Shown here: piece by piece, positions 1 through 11,228 of the stretch | Layout of the letters: each line of letters starts with the position of its first letter | Position numbering within the stretch: the first letter of the stretch is position 1 | Source of the DNA: Bemisia tabaci | Lineage: Eukaryota; Arthropoda; Insecta; Hemiptera; Aleyrodidae | Length of the DNA stretch: 64,000 nt | Reading direction: 5' to 3' | Assembly (NCBI RefSeq): GCF_918797505.1 | Contig: NC_092797.1 | Coordinates: 50,752,157-50,816,156 of the forward strand | Notes under the pieces: model-generated | What the model saw: the letters and a program-made list of their open reading frames with translations, nothing else | Databases searched by the model: none | What the model was told of the DNA's origin: nothing | Position numbers and translations under genes: made by a program

Positions 1-54
1 TATGATGTTGTTGCATCTGAAATAAGGTGGCTGAGACCTGGTAAAATACCGGGG

Positions 55-649
55 TCTGCGGGCTGATTGTACAGGGTGTCTCCAAGTCCGGAATTTCCGG
101 AAAGTCCGGTAATAGTACTGATTTTTCAAGGGCGGTCCGGAAGTCCTGAAAAAGTGCGGAAATTCCGCAAGAAGGTTCGAAATTTTTTTGTCATTTTTGT
201 CGCAATTTGAGTGAGAAATTCAAATTTGTGAAATTTTTCGAATTTCGTCAATTGGAGGTACTGAAAAAGTATCGAATTTTTCTGTTGAGGAGGTACTGAA
301 TTTCTCGGGAATGTACTGACAAAGTACTGTTAAAGTACTGAGTTTTAGCCAGCCTGTTCTAATAGACACCTTGTTATTGAAATTGACAGACAAGGCGATA
401 GACAAAGAAGACATATGAGAATGGAGCGATCCTCTAGGTTGAGATGATTAGTTCGACTAAGGTAGACTATAAGGAGGAAATGATGGACTAACTATAATAG
501 GGTTTCTCGTGGGTTGCTGTTAGTTAGTCTCTCGCTTGTCTCCTTTGTCCATTACACCCATCCGCTTCCACGAATTGGATCCTTCCATATTCCTTATGTC
601 TTCTTTGTCCATAGCTCAGTCTATCACTTTCAACAATCAGCCCGCTGCC
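55..649. mobile_element. GCGGGCTGATTATTG foldback element (copy 1) split by another MITE
   Basis: Arms TGCGGGCTGATT / AATCAGCCCGCTGCC followed by ATAGACAAAGAAGACAT-type sequence. An element of the CAGGGTGTCTA family sits at 72-373. A lone fragment of the same end recurs at about 1008-1037. Confidence 0.78.
72..373. mobile_element. CAGGGTGTCTA element (copy 1), 5-bp duplication
   Basis: Ends CAGGGTGTCT / AGACACCTTG, rich in TCCGGAAATT and GTACTGA phrases. It sits inside the GCGGGCTGATTATTG repeat. The right flank TTATT matches the host consensus; the left copy is mutated to TTGTA. Confidence 0.83.
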
Positions 650-750
650 GTGAGAACGAAGAATCTTTGAGAAATCAGGATCGTAGTTAGAGAAAGAAGT
701 CAAGAATTTTGGATTGAAATTTTGAGCTTTTGGTATTTTTCTAAACTCCC

Positions 751-998
751 GCACTAAGAAAGAACGCCGTATGAGCCATCGGGCGCTGCCAAATTTCCCT
801 CGACAAATTATGAATTTTCAGGAATATTTGTGAGTATTTCTCTTCAGTTATTTCAGCGGCTTTCGTCCGTATTTTGATCCGAAAGTCTGTAAAGTTCAAG
901 GAAACATATTCACAACTCTCTTCAAAAATAAACATTCTTCGAGAGGAGATTCGACAACATTCGGACGCTCTTACGGCGTTTTCTTGTAGCGCGGCGGT
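751..998. mobile_element. AACGCCGTATGAGC inverted-end element (copy 1)
   Basis: AAGAACGCCGTATGAGCC on the left pairs with GCTCTTACGGCGTTTTCTT on the right. The interior contains GCTGCCAAATTTCC and its complement-like TTCGACAACATTC. About 250 bp, non-coding. Confidence 0.78.
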
Positions 999-1598
999 AT
1001 AGCTTTATGCTTATCACTTTCAATAACCAGCCCGCTGACTTCTTAAGGTCGTAGAACAGATTTAGATCACCTCTTACAAGTTGATTTTAATTCTTAAAAG
1101 GATACCATTTTCATTTAAAAAAAATCCCCTGTCGTAAAGCCGCTCTCACACAGTAGTATAATTAACTGGCATAATTCCGAAAGGAGGAAGTCACGTTTTT
1201 CGCTAATGCTCTCTTCGAAAAGCCAAATAAAATAGTCCTAAGACGCAGTGTGAGCTAGAAACCATAAAAATCTGCTTTCTAATCAAACTCAGCCATTGCT
1301 TTTTATTACTTCGATGCTTGATCCACCGTTCGTTCCAAACTTTCCTCTGTGGAACTTTTAATCATAGAGCCATTTTCAACTTCAAGCGATTGTCCAGCAG
1401 AGTTCACCCTCAATGATCATAGTTCATTCAGTTTCGGGTGTCTCACCTCGAATTTCCACATTAGCTCAAGGGCCAATGGTTAGCGGTACCAACTCTATTG
1501 GTGTAGACCAAAAAACTCAAGACATACACTAGAGGCACTCCTTGTGTAGAAACATTTCTCCCCACAAGGCGCTGTAGGTAAACTTAAGGGCTAATATA

Positions 1599-2044
1599 CA
1601 CTGGAAAAAAAAAAAACACATTGGATCTAGAGTCCAGACTCTTGAAAACAGCGACAAAAAAAAATACTCTTCTTGATTCAATCAGATTTAAGCTTAAATC
1701 AAGAACCAAGCCTCTTAATTTGCACTGGTAAAAAAAACCTCTTGGACCTATGCCGCATTGCATTGACTTAAGAGTGCAGTTTCTTGTCGCCAGATTTAAG
1801 AGTCTTTAACTCTTGTTTCGAGCGGATTTTGCATTGATTCAAACGGATTTTGCATTGAAACGAGAGTCCAGACTTTTAAATCCGGCGACAAGAAACTGCA
1901 CTCTTGAACCAAGAGGTTTTTTTTACCAGTGTGAGCGGGTTTCCTTATGATTTAAGCTTAAATCTGATTAATTCAAGAGTCCTTTTTCTTGTCAATGTTT
2001 TCAAGAGTCTGGACTCTAGATCCAATGTGCTTTTTTTTCCAGTG
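1599..2044. mobile_element. CACTGG-family MITE (copy 1), interrupted by a second MITE
   Basis: Ends CACTGGAAAAAA / TTTTTTCCAGTG with long inverted arms (ACATTGGATCTAGAGTCCAG and its complement). TA flanks both sides. CACTG ends plus a 2-bp duplication fit a CACTA/CMC-type non-autonomous element. A second element sits inside at 1723-1931. Confidence 0.88.
1723..1931. mobile_element. CACTGGTAAAA MITE nested inside copy 1
   Basis: A related palindrome, CACTGGTAAAAAAAACCTCT ... AGAGGTTTTTTTTACCAGTG. Compared with intact copies (AATTTGAGCGG), the insertion point duplicates TG, so this is a later jump with a 2-bp duplication. Confidence 0.85.
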
Positions 2045-2228
2045 TACGTAGAAACGGCCACTCATTCGTTGTAATATTGGAATCTTTACGGCTTCGCCGA
2101 GCCTGTGCTTCCACAGTTCCACCATCGAATCCAGTGGGTGTAGAGCCTCGCCACCCTTCTCTTTTCGATTCTCTCATTTTTAATCTATCAGTCAGCTCCC
2201 GTTCGAGGTCCGAGCGGGTGGTTCGAGG

Positions 2229-2393
2229 CAGTGGCGTGGCGTGATTTGCGATATATCGATTGTTACGCCATTTAAACCCATGGTAAAGAATCGATTATTA
2301 AGGTGTTCGCTGCGAACACCCTATTTATCGATCCTTTTCCATAGGTTTAAATGGCATAAAAATCGATATATCGCAAAGCACGCCACGCCACTG
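2229..2393. mobile_element. CAGTGGCGTGGCGTG palindrome, hAT-like MITE
   Basis: Ends CAGTGGCGTGGCGTG / CACGCCACGCCACTG with arms of about 70 bp around a GTGTTCGCTGCGAACAC centre. Flanks GTTCGAGG and GTCGAGG look like an 8-bp duplication with one lost base, as in the hAT superfamily. Confidence 0.82.
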
Positions 2394-2813
2394 GTCGAGG
2401 TGACAGAGAAGGGTCGTAGACCAGAAATTATAAATTGATTCCGACGTATAACGGGACACTCTTTTGATTAAAGACCCCCGGCTCCAGTCTCCGGCCTCGC
2501 CAGCCACACCTTGAGTTGATGCGCGAGTCCGTCTTTCGTTAGTAGTTGGGTCGCTCCCGCTTAATGAATCATCATTGCATCTTGGCGCCCTTATCATCCC
2601 CCGACCGCCCTCTCGCTATTCCATTTTTCAGTCCTCGGGACGCGCCGAATACCTCTCTTTTTCACCCTCTACAGCCTTTTGCTCTCTCTCCGCGCTCTCC
2701 GACGGGATACGATAAAAAAATGATGGCGTTGCCTTGAACTTCCTATTTTTAATGCCTGCCGGGCCTCTTTCCCTTTCTCGCTCACTGCATCGTTGCCAAC
2801 GTTATTCACCGAT

Positions 2814-3046
2814 CACTGGAAAAAAAAAAAAAACACATTGGATCGAGAGTCCAGACTCTTGAAAACATCGACTAGAAAAATGACTCTTGATTCAATCAGA
2901 TTTAAGCTTAAATCAAACGGAAGTCCGCTCAAATTAAGAGGCTTGGTTCTTGATTTAAGCTTAAATCTGATTGAATCATGGGTATTTTTTCTTGTCGACG
3001 TTTTTAAGAGTCTGGACTCTAGATCCAATGTGTTTTTTTTCCAGTG
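2814..3046. mobile_element. CACTGG-family MITE (copy 2), AT duplication
   Basis: Complete palindromic copy of about 233 bp with CACTGG/CCAGTG ends, flanked by AT at 2812-2813 and 3047-3048. Opposite-strand ORFs of similar protein sequence come only from the inverted arms. Confidence 0.9.
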
Positions 3047-3757
3047 ATGTAGAAAATCTGGAAAAGTTGCGCTTCCGCAAGAAGAAAAATAAAAATACAT
3101 GAAAATAAATAAACAATAAATTAATTAAGTATTATATCGATGAACTGCGAAGTGTTATATATATCTAGAAACTGCAGAAATGCGTATCGCGGTCTGCGGC
3201 GAACAGTGGATCGAGTTAATTAGAGAGGTCGGACATGAAGTTTTGACTAAAACCGCAAATTTTGGTGCTTATTTCGTCACAATTTACATTTCAAGGGGTG
3301 CTTTTTTAAGAAAAGTTCAAGAAAAACCGATGGATCCTCTTTTCGAATCTCAAAGTTTTGTATAGACGGAGTTCTGAGCGTTTCAAGTTTTCAAATTTTG
3401 TCCGACCTCTCCTATTGACTCGATCCACTGTGCGGCGTTGCAGACTTCATACTTCGTATCCCACATGAAAAACGACGAAACGCTATTTCTTGGAAACTGC
3501 CCAGATTTTTCTTCTCGATGAGAAACATTTTAAGCGACAATTTCAATCCACGATTTTGACTCAGTTCCTATCCTTTTAAAAAGTAAAATAGGAGGGGTGA
3601 TTTTGAAACACCGTTAACGAGAAACACATTTTTGCAGTTTTCTCGTCGATATATGATAGAATGGATCCAAAGCAAATAGATTACCCATGAAAGGGTCGTA
3701 GCTGAGGTCACGGGTCGATCTAGATGCTTCGCCTTAAACTATGAATTTTTCAAACTT

Positions 3758-3995
3758 TACTGAAAAAAAAAAAAAAAAAAACACATTGGATCTAGAGTCG
3801 AGACTCTTAAAAACATCGACAAGAAAAAATACTCTTGATTCAATCAGATTTAAGCTTAAATCAAGAACCAAGCCTCTTAATTTGAGCGGATTTCCTTTTG
3901 ATTTCAGCTTAAATCTGATTGAATCGAGAGTCCTTTTTCTTGTCAATGTTTTCAAGAGTCTGGACTCTAGATCCAATGTGTTTTTTTTCCCAGTG
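3758..3995. mobile_element. CACTGG-family MITE (copy 3), TT duplication
   Basis: Full palindromic copy. The left end is mutated to TACTGA, the right end is CCCAGTG, and TT flanks both sides. Confidence 0.87.
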
Positions 3996-4194
3996 TTACT
4001 TATCTTATTTATTGCGAGTGAATTGCTTGAATTTATTGGGGTAATAGATCAGGATTGTTTCGGTCGACATGATTCGATCAAAAAATAAAAACGAACCTGT
4101 TTATTCTGTTTTTCGATAGAATCTATGTCGATTGGTTCACATTCATCTATTTTGTTCGATTCTTGTCGATCGGGTACTACCTTGATCAACCTGT

Positions 4195-4385
4195 CTCGTA
4201 AAAAGCTCTCGTTTGTGTGTCTGGAGTGAGCACCGCGCCGCGCCGTGCCGTTTCACGACGATACCACAATTCGACCACGTGGAAGCTTGTGTTGCCTACA
4301 CTAAAAATTGAAGGCAAACTGACATGACGCTAAAGCTCTCATTTGTGTGTGTCCGCAACGAGTTTGCCATTTCACGACGATATCT
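4195..4385. repeat. Short diverged direct repeat
   Basis: AAAGCTCTCGTTTGTGTGTC ... TTTCACGACGATA near 4203 recurs near 4333 as AAAGCTCTCATTTGTGTGTG ... TTTCACGACGATA, about 130 bp apart. Nothing coding. Confidence 0.55.
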
Positions 4386-5673
4386 ATGTTAGACTAATTT
4401 CCGTCACTGAAACTGAATTTCGGTTCTTTGGACTAAAGTCCAGCCTCTGTGGCCGGAAATTTATGTTACGTGAACCAGACAATTTCGGTGTTCAATATAG
4501 ACCGACCTCTTTGATAATTTGCTCATGATTAATGTTACATTTTTTTGTTTTTCATCCATGTATTTGTTTATTTTCTTTATTAATTTTGAATCCTAAAAGA
4601 AAAATAAATTAAATTGACTATAATCATACATTACGTAGTTATGGCAAGTTTTTCATACCCTCGGCAGAAAGAATGTGTTCGGTCTACAAGCTTAGTCAGC
4701 ACATGCATAATAAATCCGAGCAGAAGAGAAGTTCGTGAACTTCCAGGACAACGTCAGCTCATGCTAAGTTGACGTAAATGTGACGTCCGATAGACGTGCA
4801 GGTAAACTAAAAGTGACATTAAAACCATCCCCGTCGTCGTCTGGTCAACATTCTCACCCTTCAAGTTCCACTTCACAAAAAAATCTTTTTTCGTCGAGAT
4901 ACTTTCACTGCTCATTATTTTTTTTCTTTCGCGATCTCACTTTGCTTGATTCTACATAGTCGTTATTTTTAAGAGTTTTGCGAGAAGTTTTTCAGAAAAT
5001 TCTGAGTCTGTCTAGCATTTTTCAACCACATGCAGTTAAGCACACGAAAACATGAAATATTTGATGCGGTTTGTCTAAAATCTTCGTTCGTAAAATCATA
5101 CGAGTGTAGGTCGGACTCCATTTTGCAGTTAGGAACTACAATTTCTAGCCCATCCATCAAAACATGCATGTGCATAGGGAAGTTGATGATACATTTGTCG
5201 TTTCTAAACTGAGCTAGGTACTGTTGTTCCAAATTGCAAAATGCAGTCCAATTTATTTGCGCAAAAAGTCACGAAGTACTATGTGAAAGATCAGGACAGT
5301 TGAAAATTAAGTTTTAGTAGACAACCTGCCCCCGCTCTCACCCTCAAATTCGAATCTGGTCTTTTTACGGTTTAGTTAATTCCAGCCGGATTAATTTCAA
5401 GGACTTTTTCGACAATCGCAGAAGTTGTGTCTAATAGGGAAATTTTGGAATCATGGCCTCCGAGCAACTTTGGATGGAGAATTTGCACAGAAAAATTGTA
5501 TAGCTTCATCTGAGAGTGCTTAGTAAGCCGAGTTCGCAGTATTTTTCATAATTTTTTTCTTAAATGGAAACTCTGAGAAAAATAGATTTAAAAGTGAGAA
5601 AATGTGCCGCCTTATGACGTTATCTGGCTGCATTTTCCATTGAAACACATGTATTTTGGTAAATTAGGTTATT

Positions 5674-5940
5674 CAGGGTGTCTAGCATCAGAAAAACCCG
5701 GAAAAACTGGAAAATATCAGGAATTTTTGGCCGATCAGGAAAATATCAGGAAAATCGGAAAAATGGGACGTTTTATTAGGAATTTTTCTTACGCGAATCT
5801 CCTCAGCCGAGAAGTCTCACTGGTTTTTGCCTACCGTGCCAGGAGCCGTCGCGCCGTCTTTGTTGAAAAATCAGGAAAATATCAGGAATTTTTGATAAAA
5901 TATCAGGATTTTTCAAAATCAAAAAATACTAGACACCCTG
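5674..5940. mobile_element. CAGGGTGTCTAG element, related family
   Basis: Ends CAGGGTGTCTAG / CTAGACACCCTG with GAAAATATCAGGAATTTTTG repeated in both arms. The interior differs from the three CAGGGTGTCTAC copies. Similar CAGGGAATGAAAA-type decayed pieces occur near 9538, 21330, 23385 and 24595. Confidence 0.8.
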
Positions 5941-6039
5941 TATATTCTGTCATGTTTCCTCCAATAATTGTTTAATTTAGAAACCAAGGATATCCTCGTG
6001 CTCAGTTTTCTTAACAATTTCATTTTAAACATGGAATTG

Positions 6040-6470
6040 TGAAAATTTTAGACGCCTGCAAATTCTCCATCGGGCTGCAAATGACGCCACTGCTTCTGTC
6101 GGTCGTTTGCCGGTCCAGCGTGTAGGATGCCTGCGGTTTCGGGGCCGGGCCGCTTTCGCGGAAGCGGCGTGCTTCTGCGGCGGGCTTTCGAGGCGCGGGT
6201 GCGGCGGCGCCAGGGACGCCGGGATGCGGACGTGCGGGTGGCGTCGCTCCGCGTCGGCCGCCCCGTCAGTCCCGCCCGCGCCTTCGACACCGGCCCAGCC
6301 GCCGCTCTCCCGCGATCTTCCCGGTCCCGCAACCACGTGATCCCGGCGTCGAGTCACGTCGTGACGTCGCGTCGGCCCCGCGTGGAAACTTAGTGACGTC
6401 CAGAAATGTGTCGCGACTTCAAGTTCCATTTCCGTTCGCGGGGAGAACTGTGACGTAGCCTCCCGTGACT
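6040..6470. promoter_or_regulatory. CpG-rich island with TGACGT/CACGTG motifs, candidate promoter
   Basis: A sharp GC- and CpG-rich block in otherwise AT-rich DNA. It holds AACCACGTGAT (E-box) near 6331 and clustered CRE-like sites: GAGTCACGTCGTGACGTCGC near 6350, AGTGACGTCC near 6392 and GTGACGTAGC near 6450. ORFs run open on both strands because of base composition and none looks like a known protein. It could be a promoter or 5' UTR of a gene, possibly liprin-alpha. Strand is unknown. Confidence 0.4.
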
Positions 6471-6647
6471 GTTTTTTATAATTGTGTAATCAAATCGATC
6501 ATGTTTATGAAGTTTTTGGAAGTGAGGCAACGGAGATGAAAGAAATCGCTCCTAGAGGTTTTTTTTTAATTTTTCTGGAAAAGTGTTTTAGGTTTTTTTT
6601 TCGGTCGGATACTGCCAACTTGCCACGGAGAAAAAAACCTCGTGCGT

Positions 6648-6860
6648 GAGACCCGAAGTTGAGGTCGTATGGATCTCTGAAGTTTTCGGATCACGTATCG
6701 AAAAACTTGAGGTCCAGTTGCTGAAGTTCGGGTCACACATCTGAAGTACTCTGGTACGTACCGAAGTGCCTCGATGTCTGACCCGAACTTTGGCAGCTCG
6801 ACCTCAAGTTTTTCGGATGCGTGATCAGGAAACTTCAGAGATCCATATGACCTCAACTAC
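6648..6860. mobile_element. GAAGTTGAGGTC foldback element (copy 1)
   Basis: Palindrome with AGTTGAGGTCGTATGGATCT / AGATCCATATGACCTCAACT, plus inner CGAAAAACTTGAGGTC and its complement. Confidence 0.82.
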
Positions 6861-7284
6861 GGTTCCCATGCACGAAATTTCTTTTCGCCGTGATGTATGG
6901 GAGCTGTAAGAAAGAAAAGAATAGAATTACAGTGGGTTATTGAGGGTGTTAGGAAGGAATGAAGGATCGAGGTGCTTCTTTCTATCAACTTCATATTCTA
7001 GAGACACTTCAAATCGCTCATAGAGTCGTATGGCACCCCCGCAGAAAAGTAATAATCGTTGATCCTATGAGTGCGTTAGTAGATGGGACCTTGAATATCC
7101 CATGAGCATTGTGGGCGCTGCGATTGTCTCTTCTCAGTTTCAAGGGTGGGTACAGGAACTTCCAATTCGTGTCCCAAAATCAATTGTACTTTCCTCAAAT
7201 ACCAGAATTCATGATCCTAGGACGAAAAAAAAGTAAACAAATCGGACTTTGCCACCGCTGTAACGCTGCTCAAGCAAAATTTGC

Positions 7285-7287
<3 letters not shown>

Positions 7288-7325
<38 letters not shown>
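7288..7325. repeat. Poly-A tract
   Basis: About 38 A in a row. No repeat family was recognised beside it, so it may be the tail of an unrecognised retroposed sequence or simple slippage. Confidence 0.9.
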
Positions 7326-7328
<3 letters not shown>

Positions 7329-8316
7329 CCGTAAAAGTTGCACTCTTTTCCCCGTTTTCTGAGGGGTGTGTTATCGGTAATCCGGAAGTTCCTGCAGTGG
7401 TGGCGTCATGTTATGGTATGGAGTCACGTGTAACTCAAACAAAACTTGTAACCCTGCAATTGCTGTTTTTAACTTCAATTGAATCAACTGATTAGATCGA
7501 GTGATAGTAACTCCAGGAGTTAGAGGAGTTTTTGTATGTATTTATGGAGTGTCCACAAAAACTTGTCTGAATGTTTTTCGAGTTTGAACGCTTGATGCTT
7601 CGGAGCGAAAAGTATTGCTCGCTGTGCTGAAGCAAGACGCTCTTGGAAAATTAAGTCCCCGATTCTCAGAAAACACGAAATTGTTCTCGAAATTTTTTTC
7701 GCAGTTAATCTTGGAGTATCCAGAAACGTACAAAGAAAGTATTATTAGTCGTCTAGGAAATGAATGTACAGTCGCATCTCGTTATAACGTTCCTCGAAAT
7801 AACGTTTTCCTCGAAAAAGCGTTCATTTTTTCAAGTCCCTGTCGGCTGCTCCTCGTTAAAGTGCTGCTCGAAAAAACATGATTCCGGAAACAACTTTTTA
7901 TTTTCAATTCCTCTTCGAAAACGTTGTGACGAAATACGACTATATTTTGAAACTTTCAAATGCGGTTTGACGGCATGTTCAGAGTCGTTTCAATATGGTC
8001 GATAATTAGTCGAATTTAATATATATTCCCTTGAAGACCATTTTTGTCATTAACATTTCAATTTTAATGATCCATAAGTTATGCATTCTCGCAGTTCATA
8101 GCACGAAGTTCGACTTTTTCGAAAAACGATTATTCATCCGGTGTTTTTCATGATTCAGATCCTATCAGTCTGCGTCCACATCTATCAAGTTTCTGTCTGT
8201 GACAAATTTACAGGGAGGTAGATTTAACGTCTGAATTAACCTGAAAGGTATGTCTATAAAAAACATGAGAAAAAAAGAAGACTAAAAATCGAATCCCTTT
8301 TTACCGCTCGTGTTCA

Positions 8317-8340
8317 ACTCCCCCCCCCCCCCCCCCCCCG
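8317..8340. repeat. Poly-C tract
   Basis: About 22 C in a row. Similar runs occur at 55357-55373 (C) and 23537-23552 (G). Confidence 0.88.
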
Positions 8341-8875
8341 AGAACGCTCACCTTTGCTCGTCCCCTTCCGAGCTCGTTAAGTGCTGAAATGTGCACGCGC
8401 ATAATACCAATCTTCGTTGACAAATCGACGCAGCATCCCTTTCGCGTCGGCATTTTTTTCGTCACTCCCTATCCAAACTTTCCTCCTTTTCCGCGCCGTG
8501 TCGTGACAGACGGTGGAAATTCTCGAATACGGCAATGAATCCATGTGACAGCTCGGTAAATCGTAGACATCTTTTATATCTCCTCCGCTAAATATTTGAT
8601 CTCAGTTTCCGCGGCGCAGATGTTTGATTAGCGTTTCTTTTTCATTCGATCGAGTGTCTCTTTTTTGCGTCCCCCTCCCCACCCCCCTCCCGCTGTCACC
8701 ACCATGAGGGTCTTTGATTCCCTGAATCCAATTCCCTCTTTTTCTCATTCGCTTTTTCGATTTTATTCGATTTCCTTCATTATTGAATGAGTGTTGAATT
8801 GTTGACGTCTGCCTTTTTTTCTTGTTTCTCCCCTTCGCCTGATGCGTGGTCCTCAAAAATTCGCGAGGTGTCTAG

Positions 8876-9126
8876 TGCCGTGTTGAGGAAAAACGCCGTA
8901 TGAGCCTTCAGGTGTTGCCAAATCTCATTCGATAAATCACGAATTTTCTAGGAAATTTTCACACATTTTTCTGCGAATTTTTCGGAGGGTTTCGCTCTTA
9001 ATTTGATCTAAAGTGCCTGACAATTTCAAGGAAAAATATTCATAAATTTCTTCAAAAATAAATATTTCCTGAGAGGCAGTTTGGCAACATTTGAAAGCTC
9101 ATACGGCGTTTTTCTTTAGCACGGCA
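8876..9126. mobile_element. AACGCCGTATGAGC element (copy 2), GTCTAG duplication
   Basis: Ends TGCCGTGTTGAGGAAAAACG / CGTTTTTCTTTAGCACGGCA. GTCTAG lies directly outside both ends (8870-8875 and 9127-9132), suggesting the target duplication of this family. Confidence 0.83.
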
Positions 9127-9904
9127 GTCTAGTGCGTAAGCGGAAATCACAAGAAACCGTAAAATGTGAGGAATGTCTTTCCAGGCTGCCACAGTTTTAG
9201 AAAAAAACATGCGAAAGTCAGGGGTTCATTTGGTTAGGAACGAATTTTCTGCACAAGTACTAACACCGTACAGTTCATTTTAACATGTTTTTCCGGCTTA
9301 TTCGTAAAAACAGATATTTCTGTAGGGAAACTAATGGCACATATGTTTTTTTTGTCTCGGCCTGAAATTGTGTGAATTCCTAATTGCAAATTGGTCCAAT
9401 TGGTCTCTAGTTTTTAGTTAACGACCTCGGTCTCCTGAACTTTCGTATCTATCTAAATTTATAAAGATTTTACTGTACAAAAAATTAGCTCTGAATTTTT
9501 AAGCTTTTTTATGCTTAATAATTTAAAAATCATGGAGTCTAGGACCAAGAGTAACCAGGGAAATCGTTGATTCATCAGGGAATGAAAAATCTTAGGGAAA
9601 AGTCAAGGAACCAGCTCCAGAAACCGGGAATCTCATCTTCTCCTACTTAGAAAACATTTCGTTTACATTTTGCCGAAATTTGAAGTTCCTATTGTTATGA
9701 AGATTTACGCTGTTGCATCTCAACCGTCATTAACTACATTTTAAATAGCATACTTGAATCTTCAAATCATCATAATAATATGGAAGCTCCCATTGACCAG
9801 ATACTCTAAACATCAGAAACGCGTTTAAAATTAAAAATTGAATTAAGGCATAAAGTTGGTCAAACTATACGACCCTCATATCTGGAACTCCGAGGAACCA
9901 TATA

Positions 9905-9907
<3 letters not shown>

Positions 9908-9962
<55 letters not shown>
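9908..9962. repeat. Poly-A tract, about 54 bp
   Basis: The longest A run in the window. The sequence to its right (CGGAAAGTGGGAGAAAAC) resembles decayed CAGGG/GGAAA repeat material. Confidence 0.9.
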
Positions 9963-9963
<1 letters not shown>

Positions 9964-10059
9964 CCCCGGAAAGTGGGAGAAAACTTCGGTTTCTCGTCAG
10001 AGATTGGCCCGAAAATCGAGGAAAATCAGGGAGAAATCAGGACATGAGCCTGGTACAGA

Positions 10060-10733
10060 ACTCTTGACAAAATAGCTTAAATAGAACGAAAACATCATTC
10101 CAGGGTCTTCCGTGTCAATTACACGCTTTTTTTCAACTTGAACAAAACCTAAAAATAAAAAATTAGAACAAGGAGTTGGGCGCACAAACTATTGCTTCAG
10201 CTCGCAAGATCAGTCATTCTCTGGATCTTGCGCCCCGAACTTCATATGACACAACAATCCCGATATAGAAACTTGGCAGATTTGAAAACGCCTTCAATTG
10301 TGGCGTGATACCTCACGCATTCCGGAGAGTACGAATAGTTGTATCACTGCGCCTTACCAATGCGACGGAATATTTAAATTGAAGTAGCCTCCACGCAGAC
10401 CTTGACGGTTTTCCTTCGACTTTTTTGCAGTCGTGACTGCGTAGTTTAAGTTTGCTCTAGCTAGAATTGTATTTAGCAATAAGTAATTTTTATAGGTGTA
10501 TTAAAAATAAACAAGCTGTAAGGAATTATATGAAAAAGAAAGAACTTGAATTAAGCACAAAAACAAGGCAATACGGTAGAAAATGGGTACCAAAAAACTG
10601 TGGCCTTGTGATACATGTTTCTCAACTAGAATTTTACGTAGAACACGGTTCGCGCGACGATAAGTACTGAAATTAACTCCTATCCAAGATAAATAACTTT
10701 TTTTATTCATCCGTAATGCTACGTGGGTAAAAA
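10060..10733. repeat. About 600-bp repeat family with conserved core (copy 1)
   Basis: Starts around GAACGAAAACATCATTCC, has an AAAAATTAGAACAAGGAG block, the conserved core at 10281-10370 (GAAAACGCCTTCAATTGTGG ... GCGCCTTACCAATGCGACGG), and ends near TTTATTCATCCGTAATGCTA. No terminal inverted repeats and no coding capacity. Read on the minus strand the core start resembles a tRNA-type box A (TCGCATTGGTAAGGCGC), so a SINE-like origin is possible. Confidence 0.78.
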
Positions 10734-10955
10734 TTAGAACAAGGAAATGGGCGCATAAACTATTGCATTAGCTCGTAAGATCAGTCTCTGGATCTTGCGC
10801 TCCGAACTTCATTTGACACTAATTCCGATATCGAAACTCGGCAGTTTTGAAAACGCCTTCAATTGTGGCGTGATACCTCACGCATTTCGGAGAGTACGAA
10901 TAGTTGTATCACTGCGCCTTACCAGTGCGACGGAAGACTGAAATTGAATTAGCCA
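10734..10955. repeat. About 600-bp repeat family (copy 2), left half and core
   Basis: Starts at the AAAATTAGAACAAGGAAATG block directly after copy 1 and keeps the core at 10845-10936. The right part is lost. Confidence 0.77.
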
Positions 10956-11228
10956 CGCAGGCGAACGCATCGCGAGGAATTCTAGGACATAGTTAAATTT
11001 GAAATTTTACTAAACTTGCAACCCTGTCCGAAGTTTCCCAAGGTAAGCTCAGGATCCTTACAAAAGTTCGAGTCAGGTTATGTAGGCTTAAAGGAATCCC
11101 AAAGTCACCGGAAGCTTGAAGAGCGTCTCAAAATTTCAGCGCCGCTGCAGCTGCATCGAGGTGCGTCGGTGCATCTAGCGTGGCATCGGTAGGTCGATAG
11201 CTGCGAATGTGCCAGCAGCGGGGCTCTC

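Larger units (their letters stand above)
3047..5673. other. No gene seen
   Basis: Apart from the MITE at 3758-3995 and the short direct repeat near 4200-4380, this stretch has only short random ORFs, no splice-consistent coding exons and no recognised motif. Confidence 0.5.
6861..8875. other. No gene seen; simple repeats
   Basis: Holds a poly-A tract, a poly-C tract and AT-rich unique sequence. An 88-codon ORF at 7615-7881 has no family motif and no coding support. Confidence 0.5.

Noticed and set aside
2793..4088. Repeated ORFs containing [19 protein letters not shown] on both strands (also at 14030, 20031, 27957)
   Set aside because: They are translations of the two arms of the CACTGG palindromic MITE, not proteins.
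6025..6429. 134-aa minus-strand ORF and overlapping plus-strand ORFs in the GC-rich island
   Set aside because: Arg/Pro/Ala-rich frames open on several strands at once; this is a base-composition effect, with no domain or splice support.
7109..7495. 128-aa ORF with a poly-Lys run
   Set aside because: The frame is held open by a poly-A tract; the same applies to 9856-10047.
10281..10370. True tRNA gene on the minus strand
   Set aside because: Only a box A-like segment is visible; there is no full cloverleaf and no clear box B.
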